NCBI RefSeq assembly: GCF_009687845.1
Contig: NZ_BLAD01000043.1
Span: 89,047 to 153,046 of the forward strand
Source: Acrocarpospora corrugata
GTDB taxonomy: Bacteria; Actinomycetota; Actinomycetes; Streptosporangiales; Streptosporangiaceae
Length of the DNA: 64,000 nucleotides
Reading direction: 5' to 3'
Shown here in pieces: positions 10,156 through 19,855 of the stretch (the stretch's first letter is position 1; each line of letters opens with the position of its first letter). The notes under the pieces were generated by a model, which was given only the letters and a program-made list of their open reading frames with translations, was not told where the DNA came from and did no database searches. The position numbers and the translations under genes were made by a program.

Positions 10156-11474
10156 GCGTACTGACCGCCACCAGCACGTTGTTCCCCGGGAAGGACGGTG
10201 CGGGCGTCATCCGCCGCACCGTCCTGCCCGGCGGGCTCCGGGTGGTGACCGAGACCATGCCGACCGTGCGCAGCGTCGCGGTCGGCGCGTGGGTGGGCAT
10301 CGGCTCCAGGGACGAGGCCCCCGAGCACATGGGGGCCACCCACTTCCTGGAGCACCTGCTCTTCAAGGGCACTCCGACCCGGGACGCGATGGAGATCTCC
10401 GCGTCCGTCGAGGGCATCGGCGGCGAGATCAACGCCTTCACCGCCAAGGAGTACACCTGCTACTACGCCAGGGTCCTGGACGAGGACCTGCCGCTGGCCA
10501 TCGACGTGCTGGCCGACGTGGTCACCTCGTCGCTGATCAGTGAGGCGGACGTGGCGTCGGAGCGGGGCGTGATCCTGGAGGAGATCGCCATGCACGACGA
10601 CGATCCCTCCGATGTGGTGCACGAGGCGTTCGCCGAGCAGCTGTACGGCGACACGCCCATCGGCCGCCCGATCCTCGGCAACGAGGACTCCATCAACGCG
10701 CTCAGCCGGGACCGGATCCACGAGTACTACCAGCGCTACTACCTGCCCTCGCACACGGTCATCTCGGTGGCCGGGAACGTGTCGCACGAGCGGGTGGTCG
10801 AACTGGTGGCCGCCGCCTACGATCGCGCCGGCGCGCTCGGCGGCCCGGGTGAGCCCATCGCGCCCCGCCTGGGCGGGCCTGGGGTGGCCGACCGGTCCGG
10901 CGTCCGGGTGGTTGACCGGGCGACCGAGCAGGCCAACCTGGTGCTCGGGACCACCGGCGTGAGCCGTACCGACGAGCGGCGGTTCGCGCTCGGGGTGCTC
11001 AACGCGGCGCTCGGCGGCGGGATGTCGTCGCGGCTGTTCCAGGAGATCAGGGAGAAGCGCGGGCTGGCCTACTCGGCCTACAGCTACACCTCGCAGTACG
11101 CGGACACCGGGCAGTTCGGCATCTACGTCGGCTGCCTGCCCTCCAAGATCGACGATGTGCTGAAGATCTGCCGGGACGAGGTCGCGCGGCTCGTCGCCGA
11201 CGGGCTCACCGACGAGGAGATCGCGCGGGGCAAGGGCCAGATGCGCGGTGGCCTGGTGCTGGGCCTGGAGGACACCGGGTCCCGGATGTCCAGGATCGGG
11301 AAGAGCGAGCTCGTCTACGACCAGCTGATGTCGGTCGACGAGGTGCTGACCCGGATCGAGGAGGTCACCCCCGAGGACATCGCCTCGGTGGCGAGCACGA
11401 TTCTGAGCCGTCCCATGACGCTGGCCGTGATCGGTCCGTACGGCGACAAGGACTTCGGTTACGCGATCGCCTGA
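10152..11474 (+). CDS. M16 family zinc metallopeptidase
   Basis: This 440-residue insulinase/processing-peptidase-like protein carries the inverted zinc motif HFLEH (in [14 protein letters not shown]) and the downstream [16 protein letters not shown] glutamate. A second M16 half, lacking zinc ligands, has the [10 protein letters not shown] loop. It is translationally coupled to pnp (GTGA overlap), the standard actinobacterial pnp-M16-dapB order. There is no signal peptide, so it acts in the cytoplasm. The natural substrate is unknown. Confidence 0.93.
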   Translation: MSVLTATSTLFPGKDGAGVIRRTVLPGGLRVVTETMPTVRSVAVGAWVGIGSRDEAPEHMGATHFLEHLLFKGTPTRDAMEISASVEGIGGEINAFTAKEYTCYYARVLDEDLPLAIDVLADVVTSSLISEADVASERGVILEEIAMHDDDPSDVVHEAFAEQLYGDTPIGRPILGNEDSINALSRDRIHEYYQRYYLPSHTVISVAGNVSHERVVELVAAAYDRAGALGGPGEPIAPRLGGPGVADRSGVRVVDRATEQANLVLGTTGVSRTDERRFALGVLNAALGGGMSSRLFQEIREKRGLAYSAYSYTSQYADTGQFGIYVGCLPSKIDDVLKICRDEVARLVADGLTDEEIARGKGQMRGGLVLGLEDTGSRMSRIGKSELVYDQLMSVDEVLTRIEEVTPEDIASVASTILSRPMTLAVIGPYGDKDFGYAIA

Positions 11475-11480
11475 GGCCGG

Positions 11481-11500
11481 GGCCCGCGGTGACGCGGGCC
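11481..11500 (+). terminator. hairpin between M16 peptidase and dapB
   Basis: GGCCCGCG and CGCGGGCC are separated by a GTGA tetraloop, 6 bases after the peptidase stop. The GC-rich 8-bp stem has no T tract. It likely separates the pnp operon from dapB. Confidence 0.5.
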
Positions 11501-11508
11501 TCGGTCCC

Positions 11509-13132
<1,624 letters not shown>

Positions 13133-13143
13133 GATAGGAAGCC

Positions 13144-13749
13144 TCAGCTGATGTCGGTGCCGAGCCGGATCATCCGGATCGGGCGGCCCATGTCGAGCAC
13201 CCGCTCGGCCATGTCCTCACCCCAGCCGGCCGACTCCAGGAACCCGAGCATCGGATGGTTGTCGGCGAAGACCCAGGTCACGACCGCGCCGTAACCGTCC
13301 TCGCGGAGATGGTCGACGGTCGCGTTGAGCAGTCTGCTGCCGTGTCCGCGCCTGATGTGGTTGGGGTCGACGAGTAAGGTGAGCAACTCGGCCGTGGTCG
13401 CCGGATGCAGGTCGGGATCTTCGGCCGGCCCGTGCGAGGCCAGCCCGACCACCCGGTCGGAGGCCCGCTCGTGGGATGGCGGAGCCAGGATCCCGCCAGG
13501 GCCGAGAGCGCTCCAGTGGTCGGTGTCCATCACCACGCGTTCCACCGCGACCAGCACCCGGTGGCGGGGGCTCGGCGGGGAGAGGATGGCCTCGTCCCAC
13601 TGGCGCCGCCACATCTTCTCGGCCGCGGCCCCGGTCATCTGCTCCAGCGGGCCAGGCGGCAGGAACTCCCGGTAGCCCTGCTTCCACGCCCGAATCTGGG
13701 TGCTCGTCACCGCGTCGACGTCTTCGAGACGGGCAGGTCTAACACCCAT
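13144..13749 (-). CDS. GNAT family N-acetyltransferase
   Basis: A 201-residue GNAT protein. The acetyl-CoA pyrophosphate-binding loop is visible as RRGHGSRLL, with VVTWVFADNHPMLGFLESAGW forming the C-terminal strand/helix. ATG 13749 is chosen over an in-frame start 30 bp upstream because AAGGAG sits 8 bases in front of it. It is followed within 11 bp by menA, but a functional link is not implied by the family. The substrate is unknown. Confidence 0.88.
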   Translation of the reverse strand: MGVRPARLEDVDAVTSTQIRAWKQGYREFLPPGPLEQMTGAAAEKMWRRQWDEAILSPPSPRHRVLVAVERVVMDTDHWSALGPGGILAPPSHERASDRVVGLASHGPAEDPDLHPATTAELLTLLVDPNHIRRGHGSRLLNATVDHLREDGYGAVVTWVFADNHPMLGFLESAGWGEDMAERVLDMGRPIRMIRLGTDIS

Positions 13750-13787
13750 TGGGCCGGCTCCTTTCTGTGCCTGTAACACCGTACTGG

Positions 13788-14333
13788 TCAGGAGGGGCTC
13801 GCCGAACCTTCTGCCTGGCGTCGAGCCCGATATGTCCTAGTTTTCGTTCGATTTCCACACACGCGCATTGAGCACCAGGAGCGGGAACGGTTCTTGGACG
13901 AGTCAAGGAACGCCCACTGGCAGGTGCCCTCGACGCACACCTTAAGGCGTGGCCAGCTTCCGTCGGCGTGACTGGCCGAGATCAGTGCCGCGATCCGGGC
14001 CAGACCGCCCGGCGCGCCGCTCAGGCTCGGCGCCAGGCCGGGCACGCCCTGGACCAGGGTCACATGCAGCGGAAGCGCCGCGAGAGCCGCCGTCAGTCCG
14101 GCCGGGGTGGTGGAGAGGTCGCCGTCGTGATGGTGCCGCAGCGTGACTCTCAGCCCTTCCCGCAGGCGTACGGCGACCGCCAGGTCGCGGTCCACGGCCC
14201 GGTCCTCCTGGCCGACGAGGCCGCGCTCCCGCAGCCACCCGGTCAGCTCGGCCGGGGAGGCCAGCTCGTCCATCCCTCCCTCGACGTCGTAGGTGTTCAC
14301 GAAGTCGCGGAGCAGCTCAGCCGGAGCGGACAT
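13788..14333 (-). CDS. ABATE/CGNR zinc-finger transcriptional regulator
   Basis: The 181-residue product has an N-terminal ligand-binding ABATE-like helical region (DFVNTYDVEGGMDELASPAEL, a stress-sensor-like domain) and a C-terminal CGNR zinc finger: CVEGTCQWAFLDSSKNRSRSW, then CSMRVCGNRTKTRTYR. Cys pairs and the CGNR signature are intact. ATG 14333 is preceded by GAGGTGATC; a GTG at 14357 would add eight residues. It reads toward the GNAT gene with a 38-bp gap. Confidence 0.85.
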   Translation of the reverse strand: MSAPAELLRDFVNTYDVEGGMDELASPAELTGWLRERGLVGQEDRAVDRDLAVAVRLREGLRVTLRHHHDGDLSTTPAGLTAALAALPLHVTLVQGVPGLAPSLSGAPGGLARIAALISASHADGSWPRLKVCVEGTCQWAFLDSSKNRSRSWCSMRVCGNRTKTRTYRARRQAEGSASPS

Positions 14334-14437
14334 ACCTACGATCACCTCGAAAACCACTGTACGAGAGTCGGGGGTTGCGGAATAATCGACACCGTCATAA
14401 CGCTTTCACTGGTGTTGAAGCTTCCCGAGGAGGAGCC

Positions 14438-14548
14438 GTGCACGTCAGTTACCTGGCCTACCTGGCCATCGAGCAGAAGAAGCGGCGCGCCCGGATGGCC
14501 CGGCGGCTGAACGAGGACGTTCCCGCGCGCCGGAACCGGATCGCCTGA
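14438..14548 (+). CDS. small basic protein, 36 residues
   Basis: A short open frame begins at GTG 14438, four bases after GAGGAGG, and encodes MHVSYLAYLAIEQKKRRARM followed by an Arg-rich tail ending NRIA. The strong ribosome binding site, the amphipathic/basic composition and the location in the divergent space upstream of the CGNR regulator support expression. No family is recognised. It could alternatively be a leader remnant. Confidence 0.45.
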   Translation: MHVSYLAYLAIEQKKRRARMARRLNEDVPARRNRIA

Positions 14549-14552
14549 GCCG

Positions 14553-15932
14553 TCAGAACGCGGCGGCCAGCCGAATGACGGCCTCGGTGAGCTCGGCGTG
14601 GTCCGCGGGGGCCATGTGGGTGAGCCGGATCCGGGGGCCGGGCGGTTCTGCGGGGTAGTAGATCCCGCCGGGACTGACCAGCACCCCGGCCCGGTGGGCG
14701 CGCTCCACCAGGGCCGCTTCGTCCGTCTCGTCCGGCAGGCGTACCCACAGGTGCAGGCCGCCGGGCGGGACCAGATGGACTTCGGCGGCGGGCAGGTGGC
14801 GGGCCAGCGCCGCGAGCAGCTGCCGCTGCCGTTCGCCGATCTCCCGGTGCACCGCCGTGAGGTGGCGGCGCCAGGCCGGTGAGGTGACGAACTCCAGCGC
14901 CGTCTCCTGGAGCGGCCTGGCCACGAAGAACGACTCCACCACCTGGCTGGCCCGCAGGCGCCGCGCGGCCGGTCCGCGCGCGATCAGCCCCGCCACCCGC
15001 AGGCTGGGCGCGGAGATCTTGCTCAGCGAGAGCACGTGCACGACCGTGCCGTGCTCGTCCAGGCTCACCAGCGACGGCGGCTGCGGACTGGTCGCCAGAT
15101 AGCGCGAGAAGTCGTCCTCGACGATGAACGCGCCGGCCGCCCGCGCCACGTCCAGCACCTGCGCCCGCCGCTCCCGGGTCAGCGTCGCCCCGGTCGGGTT
15201 GTGCAGGGTGGGCTGGCAGTAGAACACCCGCGCTCCCGTCACCGCGAACGCCTCGGCCAGCAGTTCCGGCCGCACCCCGTCCCGATCGACCGGCACGGCC
15301 ACCGCGCGCAAGCCGGCCATCTTCGCCGTGGCCAGCGCCCCCGGGTAGGTCGGCGTCTCCACCAGAATCGGTTCCCCCGGCCCCGCCAGCGACCGGAACG
15401 CGTGACTGAGCGCGGCCTGGCCGCCGCTGACCACCAGCACGTCGTTCCTGGAGACCCCCGCCTCCCCGGCGAACCACCGCCGCAGCTCCGGCAGCCCGTT
15501 CAGCGGCGGCAGCGCCCACGCCTCCGGCCGGCGCACCGCCCGCGTCGCGGCGGCGGACAGCTCCCGCACCGGCCGCAGCGCCGCGTTCAGGTAGCCGCCG
15601 GTCAGCGGGATCACCCCGTCGCCCGGTTCCGCCAGCAGCCCGGCCACCCCGGTGTCGTCCACCACCCGGTCGCCCAGCGCCACCGTCTGCCAGGAGGAGT
15701 CGGTCGCCTCGGCCGCCCGCCGCCCCGGCGCCGCGAACGCGCCGCTGCCCGGCCGGGTGATCACCCGGCCTTCGGCGGTCAGCCGCGCGATGGCCCGCGA
15801 CACGGTCACCGGGCTGACCCCGAGCTCCCGCACCAGCTCCCGGCTGGACCGCAGCTTCGCCCCCGGCCCCAGCCGGTCGGCCTCCGCCCGCAGGACGTCG
15901 GCGACTTTGGCGATACTGCTATCCTCATTCAT
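14553..15932 (-). CDS. MocR-type GntR/aminotransferase-like transcriptional regulator
   Basis: The 459-residue protein has an N-terminal GntR winged helix (RSSRELVRELGVSPVTVSRAIARLTAEG) and a fold-type I PLP aminotransferase domain. PLP features are present: YCQPTLHNPTGATL, VEDDFSRYL, and SLSKISAPSLRVA containing the Schiff-base Lys. ATG 15932 overlaps the ATG of the divergent EamA transporter (shared CATG), so it probably controls that gene as MocR proteins often do. The upstream extension of the frame runs antisense through the transporter and is not used. Confidence 0.93.
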   Translation of the reverse strand: MNEDSSIAKVADVLRAEADRLGPGAKLRSSRELVRELGVSPVTVSRAIARLTAEGRVITRPGSGAFAAPGRRAAEATDSSWQTVALGDRVVDDTGVAGLLAEPGDGVIPLTGGYLNAALRPVRELSAAATRAVRRPEAWALPPLNGLPELRRWFAGEAGVSRNDVLVVSGGQAALSHAFRSLAGPGEPILVETPTYPGALATAKMAGLRAVAVPVDRDGVRPELLAEAFAVTGARVFYCQPTLHNPTGATLTRERRAQVLDVARAAGAFIVEDDFSRYLATSPQPPSLVSLDEHGTVVHVLSLSKISAPSLRVAGLIARGPAARRLRASQVVESFFVARPLQETALEFVTSPAWRRHLTAVHREIGERQRQLLAALARHLPAAEVHLVPPGGLHLWVRLPDETDEAALVERAHRAGVLVSPGGIYYPAEPPGPRIRLTHMAPADHAELTEAVIRLAAAF

Positions 15933-15954
15933 GAGAGTAGAGAATAGCGCTATC
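15912..15954. promoter_or_regulatory. divergent MocR/EamA control region
   Basis: Two similar elements flank the overlapping start codons: ATACTGCTATC (15913-15923) and ATAGCGCTATC (15944-15954), the second containing the palindrome ATAGCGCTAT. -10-like TATCCT (plus strand) and TATTCT (minus strand) each lie 5-8 bases before their ATG, so both transcripts could be leaderless. The regulatory role is inferred from MocR practice. Confidence 0.5.
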
Positions 15955-16926
15955 GTCAGTGGTGCGGTAGCGTTCCCGGTGTCAGAACGAACCAGGGCCT
16001 GGCGGGGGACGATGCTCGCGGCTTTGGGCGTGCTCGCGTTCTCCATGACGTTTCCGGCGACCGTGTTCGCGATGCGCGGGTTCGATCCGTACTTGGTGGC
16101 CATCGGGCGCTCGGTGATCGCCGCGGCGGCGGCGACGGTCTGCCTGCTGGTGGCCGGGGTCCCGCTGCTGCCGCCCCGACGGCTACTCCGTTCGTACGCC
16201 GTGACGTCGGCGGCCGTGGTCTTCGGATTCCCCGTCTTCAGTGGGCTCGCCTTGTACGGCGGTGCGAGCACCGCGCACTCCGCGGTCGTGATCGGGCTGC
16301 TCCCGGCCGCCACGGCGGTGTTCGCGGTGCTGCGCGCGGGGGAGCGGCCGAGACCGATGTTCTGGGTGGCCTGCGCGCTGGGCGGCGCGTCGATCACCGT
16401 GTTCACCCTCAGCCAGGGCGGCGGTCACGTCACCGCCGCCGACCTGCTGCTGGTGCTCGCCCTGCTGTCGGCCGGTATCGGCTACACCGAGGGGGCCCGA
16501 TTGTCCCGGGAAACCCCCGGCTGGCGCGTCATCTCCTACGCGCTGGTGGTGGCCACACCGATCTCGGTGCCGGTGACGCTCGTGCTGCTGTTCACCACCG
16601 ACCTGCGCCCGTCCGCCGAATCCCTGGCCGGGTTCGCCTGGGTGGGCGTGATCTCGATGTTCCTCGGCTTCGTGCCCTGGTACGCGGGCCTCGCCATGGG
16701 CGGGATCGCCAGAGCGGGCCAGACCCAGCTCATGCAGCCCCTGCTCACGCTCCTGTGGGCCTGGCTGCTGCTGTCGGAGTACTTCGGCCCGGCGACGGTG
16801 CTGGCCTCGCTGGCCGTCCTGCTGTGCGTGGCCGCCACCCAGCGCGCCCGGGTCACTCCGCCGGCCGGGTCTCCGCCGGCCAGTTCTCCGGCGGTGACGC
16901 GAAGGTCCCGCGATACGCCACGGTGA
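15931..16926 (+). CDS. EamA/DMT-family transporter
   Basis: This 331-residue integral membrane protein has about ten hydrophobic segments arranged as two EamA repeats (first GTMLAALGVLAFSMTFPATV, second beginning near ADLLLVLALLSAGIGY). The family exports or imports metabolites and amino acids. ATG 15931 overlaps the MocR start; a GTG at 15979 is a possible later start. The 3' end overlaps the convergent GntR gene by 74 bp. The substrate is not predictable. Confidence 0.88.
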   Translation: MRVENSAIVSGAVAFPVSERTRAWRGTMLAALGVLAFSMTFPATVFAMRGFDPYLVAIGRSVIAAAAATVCLLVAGVPLLPPRRLLRSYAVTSAAVVFGFPVFSGLALYGGASTAHSAVVIGLLPAATAVFAVLRAGERPRPMFWVACALGGASITVFTLSQGGGHVTAADLLLVLALLSAGIGYTEGARLSRETPGWRVISYALVVATPISVPVTLVLLFTTDLRPSAESLAGFAWVGVISMFLGFVPWYAGLAMGGIARAGQTQLMQPLLTLLWAWLLLSEYFGPATVLASLAVLLCVAATQRARVTPPAGSPPASSPAVTRRSRDTPR

Positions 16927-17347
16927 ACACCCAGCCCTCGGTCCGTAGCAGCGAGATGGCCTGGCGGATGGTGGCTTTGGCCACGCCGTGCGCCAGCATC
17001 AGGGTGCGTTCGCTGGGGATCGGGCGGTTGGCCGCGATCTCGCCGGCCCTGATGGCGGACGCGACCTCGTCGGCGATCTGCCGGTAGAGCGGCGCCAGGT
17101 AAGGGGGGCGGGGGGTGCCGGGGGAGCCGACGAACGAGCCCTCGCCGGGCACGGTGTGGATGAGCCGGCGGTCGCGGAGTTCGCGGTGCACCCGGCGGGC
17201 CGTCATCTGCGCGACGCCGAAGTCGCGCTTCAGTTCGGTCTCGCTGGGCACCGGTTCGCCGGGGGTGAGTTCCCCGCTGACGATGCGTTCCCCCACGATG
17301 TCGGCTATCTGCCGGTAAAGCGGTATGTGGCCGTCCCTATCGAGCAT
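16853..17347 (-). CDS. double winged-helix GntR protein, paralog 1
   Basis: The 164-residue protein consists of two complete GntR-type winged helices in tandem and nothing else. Copy one is PLYRQIADIVGERIVSGELTPGEPVPSE...VAQMTARRVHREL; copy two is PLYRQIADEVASAIRAGEIAANRPIPSER...VAKATIRQAISLLRTEG. There is no FadR/HutC/MocR effector domain. It is closely related to the adjacent gene at 17384, implying a local duplication. ATG 17347 is used. It could bind DNA as a pseudo-dimer within one chain, which is inference. Confidence 0.85.
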   Translation of the reverse strand: MLDRDGHIPLYRQIADIVGERIVSGELTPGEPVPSETELKRDFGVAQMTARRVHRELRDRRLIHTVPGEGSFVGSPGTPRPPYLAPLYRQIADEVASAIRAGEIAANRPIPSERTLMLAHGVAKATIRQAISLLRTEGWVFTVAYRGTFASPPENWPAETRPAE

Positions 17348-17348
17348 G

Positions 17349-17375
17349 CTCGTATTATAGACGTATCCATACGAG
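17349..17375. promoter_or_regulatory. inverted repeat upstream of GntR paralog 1
   Basis: CTCGTAT (17349-17355) and ATACGAG (17369-17375) form a perfect 7-bp inverted repeat with 13 bases between them. A further ACGTAT lies inside. The element begins 2 bp upstream of the ATG and fills most of the 36-bp gap to the preceding paralog. An autoregulatory operator is the simplest reading. Confidence 0.5.
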
Positions 17376-17383
17376 CGCCGGGG

Positions 17384-17860
17384 TTATTTCGGCCACTTCT
17401 CCGGCTCATTGGGGTACGTCCCGCGATGCGGCACCGTGAAGACCCAGCCCTCCTGGCGTAGCCGCTGGACGGCCTGGCGGGCGGTGACCTTGGAGACACC
17501 GTACTGGTCGATCAGGCCTTGTTCGCTGGGGATCGGCCGATTCGGCGGGAGTTCGCCGCGCCGGATGCGCTCCGCCACCTCGGTCGCGATCTCCTGGTAG
17601 CGGGGGATCTTGCGCTGGTTGCGCGGTGGGCCGGGTTCGCCGACGAAGGTGCCCTCACCCTGGACGGTGTAGGCCAGGCCCAGATCCCGGAGCTCCCTGG
17701 CCACCCGCCGGGCGGTCGTCCTGGCGATCCGGTACTCCTCGACGAGCTGCGCCTCGCTGGGCAGCGGGCTGCCGGGGGGCAGGTCGCCGCTGCGGATGCG
17801 CTCGGCGATGACATCCGCGATCTGCTTGTAAAAGGGCGTCGGTCCCTCACGGTTGAGCAC
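17384..17860 (-). CDS. double winged-helix GntR protein, paralog 2
   Basis: The 158-residue protein has the same architecture as its neighbour: winged helix one (PFYKQIADVIAERIRSGDLPPGSPLPSEAQ), a short linker, winged helix two (RYQEIATEVAERIRRGELPPNRPIPSEQ...VSKVTARQAVQRLRQEGWVF). Both paralogs end with a similar FTV-x-x-RGT motif and a Pro/Trp-containing tail. No ligand-binding domain is present. GTG 17860 is the likely start. Confidence 0.85.
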   Translation of the reverse strand: MLNREGPTPFYKQIADVIAERIRSGDLPPGSPLPSEAQLVEEYRIARTTARRVARELRDLGLAYTVQGEGTFVGEPGPPRNQRKIPRYQEIATEVAERIRRGELPPNRPIPSEQGLIDQYGVSKVTARQAVQRLRQEGWVFTVPHRGTYPNEPEKWPK

Positions 17861-17876
17861 TCACGGATCGTACCTA

Positions 17877-17932
17877 AAACCGGACATGCTTCTACAAACC
17901 AGACACATGATCATCTGTATGCAGACAGGTTT
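17877..17932. promoter_or_regulatory. repeated AAACC-GAC motif upstream of GntR paralog 2
   Basis: Two direct copies, AAACCGGACATG (17877-17888) and AAACCAGACACATG (17896-17909), are followed by an inverted related copy CAGACAGGTTT (17922-17932). The cluster lies 17-72 bp upstream of the GTG at 17860 in an AT-richer stretch. It may be an operator for one of the GntR proteins; this is inference from position only. Confidence 0.35.
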
Positions 17933-18004
17933 AATACGTGTAGAGACATTGCGATGTCATAGAGTGAGTCGCTAACTTGATCCGCAGACGCGTTTGGGCC
18001 GCTC

Positions 18005-18682
18005 TCACCCGTCTGACTTGGGGCCTTGCGCGTCGATGCGCCGCCAGGCGGTGTCGGTGACGACGAGGTGATCGAGCAGGCGGAGGCCGACGGTCTCGGC
18101 GGCGTGATGGAGGTGGGCGGTGACGGCGAGGTCGGACGGGCTCGGGTCCAGCGAGCCGCTCGGATGGTTGTGGGCGAGGCCGAAGGCGGCGCCGCCCGAG
18201 GTGAGAACGGTGGTGATGATGTCGCGGACCGGGGCCGGCGTGTGGTCGCTGCCGCCTTCGCTCAGCACGGCACGGCGCAGGATGTTCCCCCGCCCGTCGC
18301 AGACGACCACGACCAGGCGCTCCCTGGCGTGGCCGTGGAGCAGGGGCCGGACGGCGCCGGCGAGGTCGGCCGAGGAGGTGATCCGGATCCGCTCCGGCGG
18401 GGTCTGGGCGCGCCTGACCAGATGGAAGGCGGCCGAGATACGGGCCGCCTTGGCCGGGCCGACCCCCGGCACCGCGAGCAGCCGGTGGGCCTCGGCGCGG
18501 CTCAGCTCGCTCAGATCGCCGCAGTGCTCGATCACCCGGGAGGCCAGCTCGACCGCGCTCACCCCGCGGCTCCCCGACCCGAGCAGCAGCGCGAGCAGCT
18601 CCCGGTCCGCGAGCGCCACCGCCCCCGACGCCAGCAGCCGCTCTCTGGGCTGGTCGGCTACCGGCATGTCCTTGACGCGCAT
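18005..18682 (-). CDS. radC: RadC/JAB-domain protein
   Basis: RadC-family proteins combine a helix-hairpin-helix region (VPGVGPAKAARISAAFHLVRR) with a JAB1/MPN metalloprotease-like domain. The metal motif HNHPSGSLDPSPSD is intact. ATG 18682 lies 5-6 bases after GGGGG; a GTG six bases upstream is also possible. The molecular role of bacterial RadC is unsettled, and an original assignment to DNA repair is not well supported. The gene stands alone. Confidence 0.9.
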   Translation of the reverse strand: MRVKDMPVADQPRERLLASGAVALADRELLALLLGSGSRGVSAVELASRVIEHCGDLSELSRAEAHRLLAVPGVGPAKAARISAAFHLVRRAQTPPERIRITSSADLAGAVRPLLHGHARERLVVVVCDGRGNILRRAVLSEGGSDHTPAPVRDIITTVLTSGGAAFGLAHNHPSGSLDPSPSDLAVTAHLHHAAETVGLRLLDHLVVTDTAWRRIDAQGPKSDG

Positions 18683-18688
18683 CTCCAC

Positions 18689-19022
18689 CCCCGGTTCAGT
18701 GACCCACCCCGGTTGTACCAGCTCCCACCGACGTTCCCCCCGCCCCGGCGCCGCGCCGCCGCCCTCGGCTCCGCAGCGGGGTCAGGATCGCCGGTTCCGG
18801 CCGCCCGCGCCGACCTCGGGCCGGTGGCGGCACGCGATCCCCCGGCTGCTCCGCGGCCGGCGCAGCCTGCGCCCCGCGCCGGCCCGGCTGCGGGTGGTCA
18901 CCAGGACCCGCGCCCCCAGGGCCAGGGATCGTTCGGTCCGCAGGTCCCGCCGCGCGCACGCCCGCGGCGGCGGCCCCCGGCCGAGCCCGGGGGAACCACG
19001 AGCCCACCCAGGCCCGCACGGC
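18689..19022. other. gene-poor GC-rich interval
   Basis: This 334-bp stretch has open frames on both strands, but all are Pro/Arg/Gly/Ala low-complexity with no recognisable motif and without the usual third-position bias. I see no terminator or repeat. The 107-codon frame on the minus strand (18696-19019) cannot be excluded but is not supported. Confidence 0.5.
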
Positions 19023-19727
19023 TCAGGAGGGCACCGGCAGGTTGTAGACCAGCCGGAACTGGTCGCACGGGATCACGATGTCGCTGGTCTCCACCGGCCG
19101 GTCGCCGGACCAGTGGGTGCGCTCGATGTGCAGCACGTGCACGCCGGCGGGCAGGTCAAGCACGTCGCTCTCGGCGGGCTGCGGGACCCGGCTGGAGACG
19201 TGCTCGATCACTTCGGTGATCTTCATGCCGAGCGCGGACAGGCGCCCGGTCACATTCCCCACGTCCTCGCCGCCCTCGGTCAGCCCGGCCGGCTCGTACG
19301 ACGTGGCCAGCTGCACCGGTTTCCCGTCGCCGCGATAGACGAACCGCGTCCTGGTGATCGGCGCGGCCACGTCGAGGCGCAGCCGGGCCGCGATGTCGGG
19401 GGTCGCCTCGGCCGGTTCCGTCTGCCAATCCCAGGTGGCCCGCCGCCCCTGCGCCTGCATGTCGGCGGAGAACGGGGCCTGGCCCCGGTGCAGGGGGAGC
19501 AGGGTCGGCCGCTGCCGGACCCGATGGCCGGAGCCGACCCGGCCGATGATCAGCCCTTCCTGGGCCAGCACCCGGAGCGCGTGCCTGGCGGCGGTCTCGC
19601 CGACGCCGTACTTCCGGGTGATCTGGTGCCGGGACGGGATCGGGGCTCCCGGCGGCAGCGAGCCTTCGGTGATCTGTCGGCGGAGGTCCTCAACGACGCG
19701 CAGGTAAACTGGATCGGAGTTGGCCAT
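19023..19727 (-). CDS. GntR-family regulator with UTRA domain
   Basis: A 234-residue HutC-subfamily repressor. The N-terminal winged helix is DPVYLRVVEDLRRQITEGSLPPGAPIPSRHQITRKYGVGETAARHALRVLAQEG. The C-terminal UTRA ligand-binding domain runs from ~80 to 230 (ITRTRFVYRGDGKPVQLATSY...HIERTHWSGDRPVETSDIVIP). The ATG is 19727. No target gene is adjacent on the same strand; the divergent RsbW-like gene starts 128 bp away and could be controlled from the shared intergenic region. Confidence 0.9.
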   Translation of the reverse strand: MANSDPVYLRVVEDLRRQITEGSLPPGAPIPSRHQITRKYGVGETAARHALRVLAQEGLIIGRVGSGHRVRQRPTLLPLHRGQAPFSADMQAQGRRATWDWQTEPAEATPDIAARLRLDVAAPITRTRFVYRGDGKPVQLATSYEPAGLTEGGEDVGNVTGRLSALGMKITEVIEHVSSRVPQPAESDVLDLPAGVHVLHIERTHWSGDRPVETSDIVIPCDQFRLVYNLPVPS

Positions 19728-19855
19728 CCATCCATCCCTCGGATTGTGAAGCGTTTTCCAATCTTGGCGTATCCGATGGACAACCCAGAGTAATGGACCA
19801 GATCTGTGATTCCAACTTTAAGCACTACTGACAATCGATCTCAGGAGGTCGAACC

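Noticed and set aside
18696-19019. A 107-codon minus-strand frame between radC and the GntR/UTRA gene
   Set aside because: Pro/Arg/Gly low complexity, no ribosome binding site and weak third-position bias; kept only as a gap note.
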